A stretch of 64,000 nucleotides of DNA from Hericium rajendrae (lineage: Eukaryota; Basidiomycota; Agaricomycetes; Russulales; Hericiaceae). Every line of letters begins with the position of its first letter. The first letter of the stretch is position 1. Shown one piece after another: positions 11,894 to 23,963 of the stretch. A model generated the notes under the pieces. The model had not been told where the DNA came from, made no database searches, and worked only from the letters and a program-made list of their open reading frames with translations. The DNA is taken from NCBI GenBank assembly GCA_033439255.1, contig CM065879.1, positions 104,501 through 168,500 on the forward strand, read 5' to 3'. A program made the translations under genes and the position numbers.

Positions 11894-13661
11894 CCTAGAA
11901 ATGGAACAAGGACGGGTATACGCCCTTGGACTAGTAGGGTATAAGGTCAAGACAAGTCGTCGTCGTGGTCGTGCAACTCGGAGCTATACAGATCCCGGCC
12001 GAGTGAGATAATAGCTGTGTGAAATCCGCGTGCCAACCGGTGGTATTCTGGCCTGGCGCCAATGTCAGCGATAAAGCCAAACCTCCGCCGAGAACGAACG
12101 GGATAGCGAGCAAGGCGTGGCTACGCTCGCGGACGACGTGGGCGACGACGAGGGGGGAAGGCTGGGAGAGAACGGATCGCGGGTGGCTTATGCGCAGGGC
12201 CTCTTCTCTCGCTAAGCTTCCCTCGGCTAATTCTCTGATCCCACTTGATCTTGCCCAACGGTGGCAAGGCAACCTCCCACGACTCTGGCGTCGCTCAGGA
12301 CAGCGTTTGAAGGAAAGGAAAGTGAAATGCTGGCGGATAGGAATGACAGGTACTTGAATGCAGCACCGGTCGTCGATCCGTTCCCGCCACGTCAAGCCAC
12401 GTTCTTGTTAACGTTGCCGATCACCAGGCACCACTATTCTCTGTCTCCCGATTTCCTCTCTCAACCCGCGAAACATCATGACAAGTACAACCGCCTAGAG
12501 GCGGTAACGCTTCATCATGATTTCGGTTTCAAATTTGGATGGCGGATCCCACAGCCGCATCAAGTTCCTTCAATTGTCTTCAATTGCCTTAATTATAACT
12601 TCTCGTTCCTACTTCAAGTTTTTACAGGCGAGCTTGGACTCGTCTGAGCGCGATCTTGAGGATTGCACAGAAGCTGTGCAGGACGGACGTACGTGATCCT
12701 TCTCATATACATCCGCCTTACGATCGTCGACTTATCTCCGCGTCGTCAACGTCAGCTCACACATCCGAGTCTTACGTCTCACCTCTGCCGAGAGCAGCTG
12801 CAAAACGGATGCTGACTTGCTGGAGCTACGAAACAGCAGCCGAAACCTCAGTACTTGTAATTGACAATCTTTCTTGTCCTCTCAGTTCCGGAATCACTTT
12901 GGCAGGACTCGCTCCGTCTCGTGCGGACTTCGTCGGTAAGAACCAGTAAATGCTTCGAATTCGGATGTACCTATCCGCGTAATTCATACATCAAGCTTCC
13001 GCGAGGCCGCAAACTCCCCATTTGGCTCGTCCGCTGCCGCCGGCGACGTCGGCGCCACCGACCTCAGCGGCGCCGATGTTCGACTTGGTTCCGTCGTGAT
13101 TTTATCATGTCGATATATCAACAACGATCTGCATGTCTTGCTGCAGCGCCTCTCTTGCAATCATGCACGCGCCTGTGTAGTGACGTAGGCCGCTTCCAAT
13201 CAGTCCTTTCAATCTGATTCTGATAGATGCCACGATGTGTCGGCTTTAACCTGCAGCTGAATTACCGCTGAGCATTCAGCTGCATTTCGATTGATCACGA
13301 ACCCGCGATAGAAGCACCACTGCGGCTTCAAGGACCAATATCGCTCCACGTGTTGTGTCATCTCAGCATGCCCGGAGGCATGCCAATTAAGTGGGATGCT
13401 AATGTCTCGCGCAGGCGTGACAATTTCGTGAGGTTTCCTAGATTCGTTGACACGAACTGCAGTCCGTAGGAAACGACACAAACTGACTACTGTAAATCGG
13501 ACGCTAGGGGTGCTATTCAACTGCAGAAGGCAGATATTCTCTGCACGTCATACTCTCGCAATAACCTAACACGTAATGGGGTGATCTTAGATCTGTGCAG
13601 GAAACCGCGGAGGAGAGCAAAAACATTCTGAGCAGGTCCTCATCTCTAATCTGTCGCGATC
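11894..13661. other. Intergenic, no gene recognised
   Basis: About 1.8 kb between the Ser/Pro-rich gene and the first FunK1 promoter block. Short frames exist (for example 13520-13209 on the minus strand), but none has a recognisable motif, a good intron set or a paralogue in the window. Confidence 0.45.
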
Positions 13662-13810
13662 ACGTGGGTGCCGCGGAGCACGAAAACGCGCCTCGAGGCT
13701 CGCAATTCAGCTTGACAACGGTAAGCTGCTCCCCAGCCTCGTGTACATTACATAACGCTCAAGTCCACAATTCAGCATGTGTGGCATTCTTATTGTTGCG
13801 TCTCTATAAA
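13662..13810 (+). promoter_or_regulatory. FunK1-1 conserved promoter block (E-box to TATA)
   Basis: The block begins with CACGTG at 13662-13667, continues with GCCGCGGAGCACGAAA and a CTCAAGTCCACAATTCAGC stretch, and ends with a CTATAAAG TATA-like word near 13804. Diverged copies of the same order of words precede the other two FunK1 genes (16491 and 21083). The coding start follows about 135-140 bp downstream of the TATA-like word. Confidence 0.55.
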
Positions 13811-13943
13811 GCACCCATAAGCGCTCGGCCGTAAGGCATCATTCTCTGTTTTACCACAGTCAACAGCACCAAAGCCAACATTCACATCTTCCGGTGTAGA
13901 TCCTAAATCATAACGACGTTATTGCATTGGCCTCGCTCAAAAC

Positions 13944-16144
13944 ATGAGTATTGAATTTATAGGACCAATGCCGGTCGACGAGTTCCTCAACGAGTTTGTG
14001 TCACCACATTCCGAGCCTGCTCCCCAGGTTGGCGATGGCCTGGAGAATGCTGGATCATTGGAGGATGCTTTTGTATGTTCAGTTGTAATGGCAATTCACT
14101 CTCATCACTAAATATCTACTAGATCAATGCAGTGGCACGATACGGACTCTGTCCATCTCTCGAGCTTGTGAACACTACAAGCGATAACAAGGACGCGAAG
14201 CACTCTAAGCCCAACATATCGATTTTTGACTGCGAGGACATCATCGCAGCAGGCGCAGTGCAGGATTCGCCCGGTGAGACGAAGGACGCGAGCCATGTTC
14301 ATCAACACCTTCAGACTCCCTTGTCGCCAAAGAAGAAAGGCTCACGGCAAGCAGCACACGACTTTCACATGTGCTTCCCCATTCTCGAACTTCCAATCCA
14401 ATGCATACTTGAGGGCGATATAAACGATCCATTCACAGCCACCGGTTTTCTGCACGACACTTCAGACATGGACCACAACCTCGACCAGATGATCAAACAC
14501 CTTTCCGACCAGCTTTCTGCCCAATTCCAGTCGTTCTTGTTCTCTATGCTCCTGTTCCCAGACGCTTATCGCCTCGTCTGTTGGGATCAAGCAGGCGCCA
14601 TTGTCACCATGCACACAAGCCTCAGGAGAGACGGCCAGTCTCTTGCCGAATTCCTGTGGAGATTCAACCACATGACTCCCGAACAGCACGGATGGGATAC
14701 TACCATCTGCATACCAAACAGGATAGAAGCTGCCCTTGCACGAACCTATTTCGAATTAGAAGAGGTGCGCGAGCACCTGAAGGGCGAGGGCGGCGATAGT
14801 GACGTCTCCCTCACCATGCTCCACAAATTCCATGTCCACGACGAGCACACAAACAAAGACCACTACTTCGTCGTGCCGCACGCACTATGGTCCAACCTTG
14901 CGCCCACAGGAAGGAGTACATCTGGACATCTCGCCTACGATCTGCAGGAGCACCGCCTGGTCTACCTCAAGGAAACCTGGTGCGCTGACGTCCCCAACAT
15001 CCAGCCCGAGGGCATTACGTACCATCTCTTGCACACGCATGGGGTGCCGTACATCACGGGACTGGTGTGCTCGGGCAATGTAGGAGGCCAGAAGACGCAG
15101 ACGCAGGAATTCAGGATGAAGTCTTGGGTTATGGGCACGGTGCGGGTGGTTCCGCGCATTCACTACCGGGTCGTGCTCGATACCGTCGGCCACCCGTTGA
15201 AGACAGCCAAGTCGTCCCACGAGATTTGTGTTTCTGTTCGACATGCCATTGAATGTGGGTATTGTTTCTACTCGTCGTGTAGCGGCGTCGCTCATCGCCA
15301 TTTTGATTCTTCAGCCCACTGGATCGCCTATTCCAAGGCGGGCATTCTGCACTGGGATATTAGCAGCGGAAATATTCTCATAAGCAAGAGCAAGAACGGC
15401 GAGGGGCACGAAGGCTTGCTGATCGATTGGGAATTGTGCAAGTTCGTTGCACCCAAGATGCCAACGCGAGACTGGCGGACAGTAAGTGGAACTAGCATTT
15501 TTGTGTGACAGTGGTATACTGACCTGCCCATCTCGCAGGGAACGTGGCAGTTCCTCGCCGCCGAGATCCTAATGGAACCCCGCACGCCACATAAACTCCG
15601 CCCCGACCTCGAATCCTTCTTCTATGTCCTTCTTTACCACGTCCTGAGATATTGTCGCAATTCAATACCAAAATTGGAGAAAAGGCTATCCGAGGTGTTC
15701 GACTCCAGTGATGGGGAAGAAGAGCTGAAGACAATCACAGGCGGAGACGGGAAGAGGAGGCTTTTCCTTGAATGCACCTTCCCGTCGGGCCAACTGTTCG
15801 ACCAGTTCAAGACGCCCCTCGCGGAGTTAATCTATGATCTTCGGAAGAGCTTTAGGCTGCTCTATTTGAACAAATACACGCTAGGCTTTAGTTCAGAGGC
15901 ACTTGCTGCTTCCAGAGCCTTCTTGTCCAATTCCGAAGGCGTCATGGACATCTTTGACAAGCACCTCAAGGAGTTCGATTGGCCCGGCGACAACGCTGGG
16001 CGTGATAACCTGGAGGAAAACACGAAGAAACGCTCACATGATCAAAGCAGCGTAAGGGAGTCCCTCGTGCAGAGTCAGACCAAGCGAGCGCGGTTATTGG
16101 AGGACGGGTCAGGGGACTCAGAGCAGATGCATGCTCTATCGTGA
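13944..16144 (+). CDS. FunK1-type fungal protein kinase, copy 1
   Basis: Four exons give about 677 aa: 13944-14072, 14123-15254, 15315-15481 and 15539-16144. The N-terminal MPVDEFL motif, the RWDxAGAIVT-like segment, the GLVCSG segment and the C-terminal LLIDWEL...GTWQFLAAEIL...DLESFFYVLLYHVLRYC series mark the fungal-specific FunK1 kinase family. This family is greatly expanded in mushrooms and linked to multicellularity or recognition functions. The catalytic loop reads ILHWDISSGN, so the usual HRD Arg is Trp (residue about 434). The equivalent positions in copies 2 and 3 read HRD, so activity of this copy is doubtful. LIDWEL replaces DFG, as is common in the family. The C-terminal tail is Lys/Arg-rich with QTKRARLL, a possible nuclear localisation signal. 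The start was chosen because MPVDEFL and the exon 1 donor are conserved in all three copies. Confidence 0.85.
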
Positions 16145-16490
16145 CACTTTTCACGTTTCTCTGGCAGATGATTCAGGATAAAGGATGGGCAAGAATCTAG
16201 GAAATGGAAGCGCTGATAACCACGAGTGATGGGCGCTGGGCGCGGTTACGGTGGGCGTACAACCGCGGCGACTTGTCTCCACAGGAGACGAAAGAGACCG
16301 ACTCAAATGATCATCTGGTAGGGGGATTTTTCACCTTCAGTAAGTAGATATTTGTCTGTACCATGGTCTGACCGATGCGTGACGCGTAATGGATTGAATT
16401 TGGAGCTGAGCGGGAACCGCGAAGTCAAGGAGAGCAGAAATATCTCGAGCACTGAACTCCCCATTTCCGCCATTTCTGGGCTGTTGCGGT

Positions 16491-16641
16491 CACGTGGCAG
16501 CCGCGGAGCACGAAATTCAAAACGCGCCTCGAGGCTCGCACTTCCAGTCAATTGGACAACGCTCCTCCCAGCCTCGTGTACATTACATAAAGCTCAAGTC
16601 CACAATTCAGCGTGCGTGGCATTTTTATTGTTGTATCTACA
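16491..16641 (+). promoter_or_regulatory. FunK1-2 conserved promoter block
   Basis: This block has CACGTG at 16491-16496, then GCCGCGGAGCACGAAAT, CGCGCCTCGAGGCTCGCA, and CTCGTGTACATTACATAA followed by AGTCCACAATTCAGCGTG. It is closely related to the block before copy 1, although the gene behind it is broken. The clear CTATAAAG word seen before copies 1 and 3 is absent. Confidence 0.5.
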
Positions 16642-16792
16642 AATCACACACAGCTGCCCGACCGCAAGGTATCCTTCCCTGCTTTACCCTACTAGTCAAC
16701 AGCTCCGAAGTTAGCATTGGCTCTTCCAGTGTGCTATTAGAACCTAAATCATCACAACATCACATTAGCTTTCCTAAAAAAAAAACACGATT

Positions 16793-19029
16793 ATGGGATT
16801 CTTAGGACTAATGCCGGCTCACAAGTTCCTCAATGAGTTTATGCCACCACATTCCGAGCCTGCTCCCCCGGTCGGTGGTGGCCTAGAGAACGCTGGATTA
16901 CCAGTGGACGCTTTCGTATGTTCAGTCGTAATGGAGGTTCACTCTAATCACTCAATATCTACCAGATCAACACGGTGACACGACACGGACTTTGTCCATA
17001 CCTCGAGCTCGTGAATACCTCAGGCGACAACAAGGACCCGAAGCACTCCAAGCCTGATATATCGATCTTCAACCGCGAGGACATCATCGCAGCAGGCGCA
17101 GCGCAGCATCCGCTCGATGAGATGGAGGCGACCCATGCCCACCAACGCCTCCAGACTCCTTCGTCGCCGAACAAGAAAAGCTCACGGAAGGCAGCGCACG
17201 ACTTGCGCATGTGCTTCCCCATCCTCGAGATGCCAATCCAATGCATGCTTGAGGATGATCCAAACGATCCATTCACAGACGCCGGTTTCGCTGATACCGA
17301 TGACTCGGACGACGAGGCCGACTTTCTGCGGGACACTTCAGATGCGGACTGCAACTTCGAACGGATGTCCCAACACCTCTCCGCCCAGCTTTCCGCCCAA
17401 TTCCGGTCGTTTTCCTTCTCGATTCTCCTGTTCTCAAACGCTTACCGCCTCATTCGCTGGGATCGGGCGGGCGCCGTTGTCACCAGACGCACGAGTCTGG
17501 GGCGCGACGGCCAATACCTCGCCGAATTCTTGTGGAGATTCAACCACATGAGTCCCAAACAGCGCGGGTGGGATACTACCGTCTGTGCACCAAACAGGAC
17601 AGAAGCCGCCCTCGCACGAACCTTCTTCGAATCAAATGATGTGCGCGAGCATTTGGCGAGCATCGGCGGCGATACCGATGTGTCCCTCACCACGCTCCAC
17701 AAATTCCTCGTCCACGATGAACATACCAAAGCAGACCACTACTTTGTCGCGCCGCCTGCCTTGTGGTCCAGCCTTGCGCCCATGGGGAGAAGCACATCCG
17801 GATACCTCGCCTACGATCTGCAGGAGCACCGCCTGGTCTACCTCGAGGACACCTGGCGCACCGACGTCCCCGACATCCAGCCCGAGAGCGTCACGTACCG
17901 CCTCTTGCACACGCACGGGGTGCCGTACATCGCGGGGCTGGTCTGCTCGGGCGATGTAGGGGACCAGAAGACGCGGACGCAGGAATTTAGGATGAGGTCT
18001 TGGGTTATTGGCACGGTGCGGGTGGTTCCGCGCATTCACTACCGGGTCATGCTCGATACCGTCGGCCGCCCATTGAAGACAGCCAAGTCGTCCCGCGAGA
18101 TTTGTGTCTCTGTTTGACATGCTATCGAATGTGGATATTGTTTCTACTCGTCGTGTAGCTGCGTCGCTCATCGTCGTTTTCATTCTTCAGCCCACTGGAT
18201 CGCCTATTCCAAGGCGGGCATTCTGCACCGAGATATCAGCGGCGGAAACATTTTCATAACCAAGAGTTAGAATGGCGAGGGCTACGAAGGCTTGCTGATC
18301 GACTGGGAATTGTGCAAATCCGTTTCACCCAAGGCACCCCGGCGCGACTGGCGGACTGTGAGTAGTCACTAGCTGGCATTTTCTTTGCAACATGCTTACA
18401 TCTTAATACCGCAGGGGACATGGCAGTTCCTCGCCGCCGAGATCCTAATGGAACCCCGCACGCCGCATAAGCTCTGCCACGACCTCGAATCGTTCTTCTA
18501 CGTCCTCCTCTATCACGTCCTGCGCTACTGCCGCAACCCGCTCCCGACACTCGAAAGCGACATGGAAAATGTGTTCGACTCCTCTCGATGGAACGAACAG
18601 CTCGGCATAGACACAGGTGGAGCAGACAAGCGCAGCGTTTTCCTCGGTACTACCTTCCGCGGGAAAGAACTGTACCCCCGCCTCAGGCCTCCCATTGCGC
18701 AACTCATCCATCAGTTCCGATCCCGGTTTTGGATGATCTACGTGGATGAATGGACACCTGGCTTCAGTGAAGAAGCATGTGCCGCCTACATGGCTTTCTT
18801 GTCCAGTTCCGAAGGCATCATGGACATCTTCGACCGGCACCTCAAGGAGTGTGATTGGCCTGCCGACGACGCTGGGCGTGACAACCTTGCAAAACCCACG
18901 AAGAAGCACCCTCAAGACCGGAGCAGCATGAGCGAGTCACTCGTGCAGGGTCGGACCAAGCGGGTGCGGTTATTGAAGGAGGGGTCGAAGGGCTCAGAGC
19001 AGACGAGTTTCATGTTCTTCCAAACGTGA
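16793..19029 (+). pseudogene. FunK1-type kinase, copy 2, nonsense-mutated
   Basis: Exons match copies 1 and 3 with the same intron positions: 16793-16915, 16966-18116 (approximately), 18191-18357 and 18415-19029. Two in-frame stops break it. One is TGA at 18115-18117, where copies 1 and 3 have CGG/CGA-type Arg codons in CVSVRHA. The other is TAG at 18268-18270, in the segment after the HRD loop, where copy 1 has AAG. The catalytic loop itself still reads HRD. The rest of the frame is preserved end to end, so inactivation looks recent. It lies between two related kinases in the same orientation, consistent with tandem duplication. A truncated product of about 422 aa lacking the kinase core could still be made. 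Confidence 0.85.
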
Positions 19030-19460
19030 GTGGAGAAATCTCGCGGATCATGGTATGTCTTGCATTAAGACCAAAGTGGTATGTTCATCGTTGGATTGAA
19101 TTGTATGTACTTACGCTGTCATCTGTGAGTTTACCATGTCAGCTATGAAACAGAAGTTTGCGGATCACTTTCCTCCAGGCGATGGGCAAGGGTGGGTCCT
19201 ATGAACCTGATTCCATTTAGCGTAAATTTCTGCGTTAGGCCTTCCTGCTCGCCGCGTACTTCATACCTTCAGAGACGATGGTTTGGATGACTCGGATGAC
19301 TCCGCACCGGTGAAGCCAGGCAAACGATTGATCGTGACGAACGAGTAAACTTTATGCTGTCAAATACAGAAATCGACCTGATCTTGTCCAGAGACGGGCC
19401 TGGAAAGTTGAAAGAAAGCTTACAGTAATGGAAACTCGAAACCAACTTTTACAAGCCAAA

Positions 19461-19487
19461 CGCGTGACGTCACACCACGTGGACGCG
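19461..19487. promoter_or_regulatory. CRE plus E-box composite, copy 1
   Basis: A 27 bp stretch contains TGACGTCA immediately followed by CACCACGTGG and is flanked on both sides by the word CGCG. The identical 27 bp recurs at 48874-48900. Here it sits about 300 bp upstream of family U copy 1. CRE sites bind bZIP (ATF/CREB) factors and CACGTG binds bHLH factors, so a composite site is plausible. Function is inferred. Confidence 0.5.
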
Positions 19488-19784
19488 TGTCACAGTCGCG
19501 CCTCTGGCACGTCCGTTTGCTTGCGTCTGCTCTCGTCTGCTTCTGCTTCATTCGAGTCCTGCCATAAGTGAGCTGTCCCGGATGCGTACGTGACAGCCAC
19601 AGGTTGGATTGGCTATACATTCGAATTGCATCTCATCTGTCATGGTAGCAAGCGGCCAAGTCGCCATACAGCAACTTGAAACTGCATTTCCAAGGAATAA
19701 AGCACTTTCCGTTCTCGCGATAGAACCTTTACGTATGCCTATTTCTCGCGCGTGGCTTTGCTCGCTCTAATCTTCGCATGCAGT

Positions 19785-20229
19785 ATGGTCAGAGTCATCG
19801 CAGGATACATCGTTGATGAGCAACGTCTCGTTGCCTTTCTCGAGTCCGTCGGTTGTGGGCCTGAATATCCCGATGGAACACCAGACTTCTTTGATGTCTA
19901 TCTTGCCTGGAGTAACTGGTACCTCGAACAGCCGAAGGAAGCTCGCATTCCTAGGCCGAATTGTGTGTCTGTTCTTCCTTCTGCATCATCGTACCGACTG
20001 ACATTGTACAGGCTTCTGGGAGGATGACAAGTGGTTTCTGGCATTCGTAACCAGAAGCAGCCTCGAACGTCCCGCACTAAACGTTGCGCTATATGAGTCA
20101 CCTGTCGATCGCAAGATAAGAGACAGGTTCATTGCTGGTACTGACAACAAGCTCGACGCCACGAATCTGCAGTTCATGAACAGGCCTCAGGGTGTTTTTC
20201 ATTACCCGTTCATTGTTGTTGACAAGTAA
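19785..20229 (+). CDS. Uncharacterised small protein, family U copy 1
   Basis: Two exons, 19785-19962 and 20012-20229, give 131 aa. The intron splits a Cys codon (PRPN-C) at exactly the position seen in the two relatives at 48431 and 54323. The N-terminal half has MVRVIAGYIVDEQ and a Trp-rich SNWYLEQP patch. The C-terminal half has FLAFVT, IRDRFIAGTDNKLDA and a Pro-rich end. I see no signal peptide, transmembrane segment or known catalytic motif. The M at 19785 is preferred because all three relatives have Met there (M-[AV]-[RK]-[VI]). The gene sits between FunK1 copies 2 and 3. I do not recognise the family and propose no function. Confidence 0.7.
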
Positions 20230-21082
20230 GGCAAAATATCTGCGTTAGTCTTGTTCAGTGAATGTAACGCCTACGTGCTTGACTCATAAATCCTACTCGT
20301 GGTGTTTCCTGTATCTCATGGACTATGATTGTCTATTCGAGTGCCATAACGAACAGACAATCGATGGTGCATGTCTGCTTTGTACCTCAGTCCACAGAGG
20401 CATGACTCACAATAGCTCCGATAGCCCGAGTGCGACCTGCTTTGTCGGAGTGTTCCCTATCTGGTCATATTGCCTCGCTGTACGATACTATGATTGCATG
20501 CGACCACAAATGATTTGCAGCATTAGTACGACCGGAGCCATCCCTCGCCTTAAGGTCAAGATCTCAACTTCATGTCGTTGAATCTGACAATATCGTCATG
20601 ATTCAGTCACGCTGATTGAGATGGCTCAACACAGCAGGCTGTGGTTATAGCCGGATCGCTGAAGCATGAATGGGGGTCCGATATACTTAATAGGCCCGTC
20701 CGAATTTCATTTCCAGAGCCACGTCCACGTTGGGACAAAGGACACAATGCAAAGCCACCCTTGTCAATGCAAATGGGTGGCGAGGGGAGAGTGTGTGCAT
20801 GATCACTGCACAATAGACCGCAGGCAGTATTATGCAGGCACACACTGGAGCTTGTCATGACTCATGGTTATGCGTTGAGCGGCGAGCGTAGCGGACGTAG
20901 TAAACAACCAGATCAAATTGAACAGGACTCTTGCCTTCGTAAAATTGGTGCTTCTATTTGAGAGAAATAGTGGTCCTCATCTCACATCAGAAATTAAGTC
21001 CTGGCCCTGCGCCAGGGATCGTGAAGGGCCCGGACAGACACATCCTCGAGCAAATCCTTTAGCGAATAAGGCTTGACGCGGT
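20230..21082. other. Intergenic, no gene recognised
   Basis: About 850 bp between family U copy 1 and the FunK1-3 promoter block. Only short frames without motifs or splice support are visible. Confidence 0.5.
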
Positions 21083-21250
21083 CACGTGTGCGCCGCGGAG
21101 CGCGAAAACGCGTTTCGCACAATGAGCGTCTGAGTTTCAACTTGAACGCGTGCACGGCACGGTGTCGACTTCCTCCCAGCACATTCAAGTCCACAATTCT
21201 GCAAGTCCACTCGCAACGTGTGTGGCATCGCTATTGTCCTATTTCTATAA
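21083..21250 (+). promoter_or_regulatory. FunK1-3 conserved promoter block
   Basis: CACGTG at 21083-21088 is followed by GCGCCGCGGAGCGCGAAAA, two CAAGTCCAC words, the GTGTGGCAT word shared with copies 1 and 2, and CTATAAAG near 21244. It is the most diverged of the three blocks. The coding start at 21302 follows about 55 bp after the TATA-like word. Confidence 0.5.
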
Positions 21251-21301
21251 AGAATCCATAGCTGTACGACCGTAAGTCATTCCCCTCCCTCTCGCTTCAT
21301 C

Positions 21302-23809
21302 ATGCCTGAACAACCCGAGCTCCAGAGTACCCCAGTAAAGTATACCAACTCCAGAGCGGCGACGTTCACATCTTCCAGTAAAGATCCCAAAGCACAACAG
21401 TATCGACTTGATATTGCTCAAGACATGAGGATGGAGTTTGTAGGACCGATGCCGGTGGACGAGTTCCTCGAGGCATTTGTGCCATCACACTCCGAGCCTG
21501 CTCCTCAGGTCGGCGACGCACTCGGGACGATTGGATCGTCAGAGAACGAATTTGTGCGTTCTAGCTTATAATCGTCCGTTGTTCTCGCGCTGACTGTGTG
21601 CCAGATTAATGCAGTGGAGTCACACGGACTCTGTCCGTCTCTTGAGCTTGTAAACACCACGGCCAACGGGGACCCCGACCACCCGAAGTACTGCAAACCC
21701 GATATGTCCGTTTACAATCGCAAAGACACCGCTTCTGTAGGCCCATCGAAAACTCTCCCAGATGAGGCCAAGCAATCCGACGTTGTCTCTCCTCCCGCCA
21801 ACGACGTCTCTCCTCCCGCTAGCGATGTTGCCCCACCTCCTCCGACTCCCCCTCCCCAGCCCCCGAAGGCGAATCGTGGTTCACGGAAGGAGGACCGCGC
21901 CAGACATAACAAGTTGATGTCATTCCCTATCCTCGAGCTACCAATTGAACGCAAGCCTGACGCGTTAACGAATGATCCATTCATCGATCGCGATCCTGCC
22001 GATGTCAACAAGAAAACATCTCTTTTTCAGCGCGACGATGCTCTGCCGAAGGAAAACCGTGGCCAGATGATTTCATACATCACTGCTATGTTCTCCGCTC
22101 AATTTCGGTCTTTTGCTTTCTCAATCTTTCTGTTCCCCAAGCATTATCGCCTCATTCGCTGGGATCGAGCAGGCGCCATTGTCACCAGGCGCTTGAGTCT
22201 TGGGAGCGATGGTCAATACCTCGCAGAGTTCTTGTGGAGATTCAACCACATGACCCCTCAACAACGCGGCCGGGATCCTACCGTCTGTGTACCAAAGAAG
22301 GAAGAAGCCGACCTGGCAAGGACTTTACTCGAATCGAAGGATGTGCGCGAGTACATGGTCGACATGAATGGGAAGATCGACTTGCCCTTCACCACGCTGC
22401 ACAAGTTCCACGTTCGCGATGAGAAGACGCAAAAGGATCACTATTTCGTTGCCCCGGATCCGCGATGGTATACATATGCGCCCACGGGAAGGTGCACATT
22501 TGGGTATATTGCCTATGATCTACAGAAACGCGTCTTGGTCTATCTCAAGGACACTTGGCGTGCCGATGCTCCTGACATCAAGCCCGAAGGCGTGACTTAT
22601 CGGGACTTGCATGAGCACAAGGTGCCGTACATCGCGGGGCTGGTCTGCTCGGGAGATGTCGGCGACCAGAAGACGCGGACTCGTGAATTCACGCAGAAGC
22701 CTTGGGTAACCGGCGAAGTGCGGGTCGGTCTGTATATTCACTACCGGCTCGTGCTCGATACCATAGGCCGTCCGCTAAAGTCTTCGAAATCATCTCTCGA
22801 GATCTGCACTTCTGTTCGGCATGCCGTTGAATGTGAGTATCTTTATCAGCTGTCGTGTAACGTCGCTCATCGTCATTTTCATTCTTCAGCCCACTGGGTA
22901 GCCTATAACAAGGCACGTGTCCTGCACCGCGACGTCAGCGGCGGGAACATTCTCGTAAGGAAGAACAAGAAAGGCGACGGATATGAAGGCTTGTTGATTG
23001 ACTGGGAGTTGTGCAAGTCCGTGGATCTTAAGTCGCCACGCCGAGACTGGAGGACTGTAAGTGATCGATAGCGAGTCAGGTATGTATAACATGCTCACCT
23101 GTACATCTTGCAGGGGACGTGGCAGTTCATTGCTGCGCAGATCTTGATGCAACCCAGCACTCCACACGAATTACGCCATGACCTGGAATCATTCTTCCAT
23201 GTCCTCTTCTACCACGTTCTGCGATATTGCCGCAACTCGATACCGAAATTGGAGGGAAATTTACACACGGTATTCGACTCCGGCGATTGGGACGAAGAAT
23301 TGAAAACGATCACAGGTGGAGACCAGAAGAGGTCGCTCTTCTTTAATGGCACCTTCCCAAAGAAGCAACTTTTCAACCAGTTCAAGGCGCCCCTTGCAGA
23401 GTTGATCTACGATCTTCGAAAGAGCTTTAAACGGCTCTATATAGACGACGATGACGACGACTTCAGTCCAGAGGCACTTGCCGCCTCTCTTGTCTTCTTG
23501 TCGAACTCCAAAGGCTTCATGGCTATCTTTGACAAGCACCTCAAGGAGTCCGATTGGGCGGAGGACGATGCTGGTCGTGATAATCTGGCAGGGAATGCGA
23601 AGAAACGCTCTCAAGAGGGGAGCAACATGATGGAGTCGTTCGCGAACAGTCGTGGCAAGCGAGTACGATCGTTGCAGCAGGCGCCCGGGGACGCAGAGCC
23701 GATGGGTTCTGTTTCGTTCCATGCCTCATTGGCGGGAGTGGCAGAGGAGAAAGAGGTGACTGGAGCAATCTCGCCGATCGTCGCGGGCCCTGCAGCATCG
23801 ACGAAGTAA
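21302..23809 (+). CDS. FunK1-type fungal protein kinase, copy 3
   Basis: Four exons give about 780 aa: 21302-21553, 21605-22832, 22890-23056 and 23114-23809. The frame is uninterrupted. This copy keeps the canonical catalytic loop VLHRDVSGGNIL (HRD at about 506-508), then LLIDWELCKS and GTWQFIAAQIL. It is longer at the N-terminus than copy 1 by about 38 residues before MPVDEFL, and longer at the C-terminus by a Glu/Ala tail. A 21 bp repeat at about 21787-21826 encodes a doubled VSPPA-x-DV unit in the linker. The gene ends 154 bp from the left edge of the KDZ transposon. It is the best candidate for an active kinase of the three. Confidence 0.87.
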
Positions 23810-23956
23810 ACCGATTATCATTGGATTGGGATTGGATTGTATTTCGTTATGCTGCCGTCTATGTCTAGTATCTACCATGTTAACTATGAATTAGGATCAT
23901 GTGCATGCTTTTTAACTCAGCCTCAGACGTCCGCATCGCATGCAGCAGCCTACGAC

Positions 23957-23963
23957 CTAGATA
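23957..23963. repeat. Candidate target-site duplication of the KDZ element (left)
   Basis: CTAGATA directly abuts the left end of the element. The same seven bases abut the right end at 48203-48209. Confidence 0.55.
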
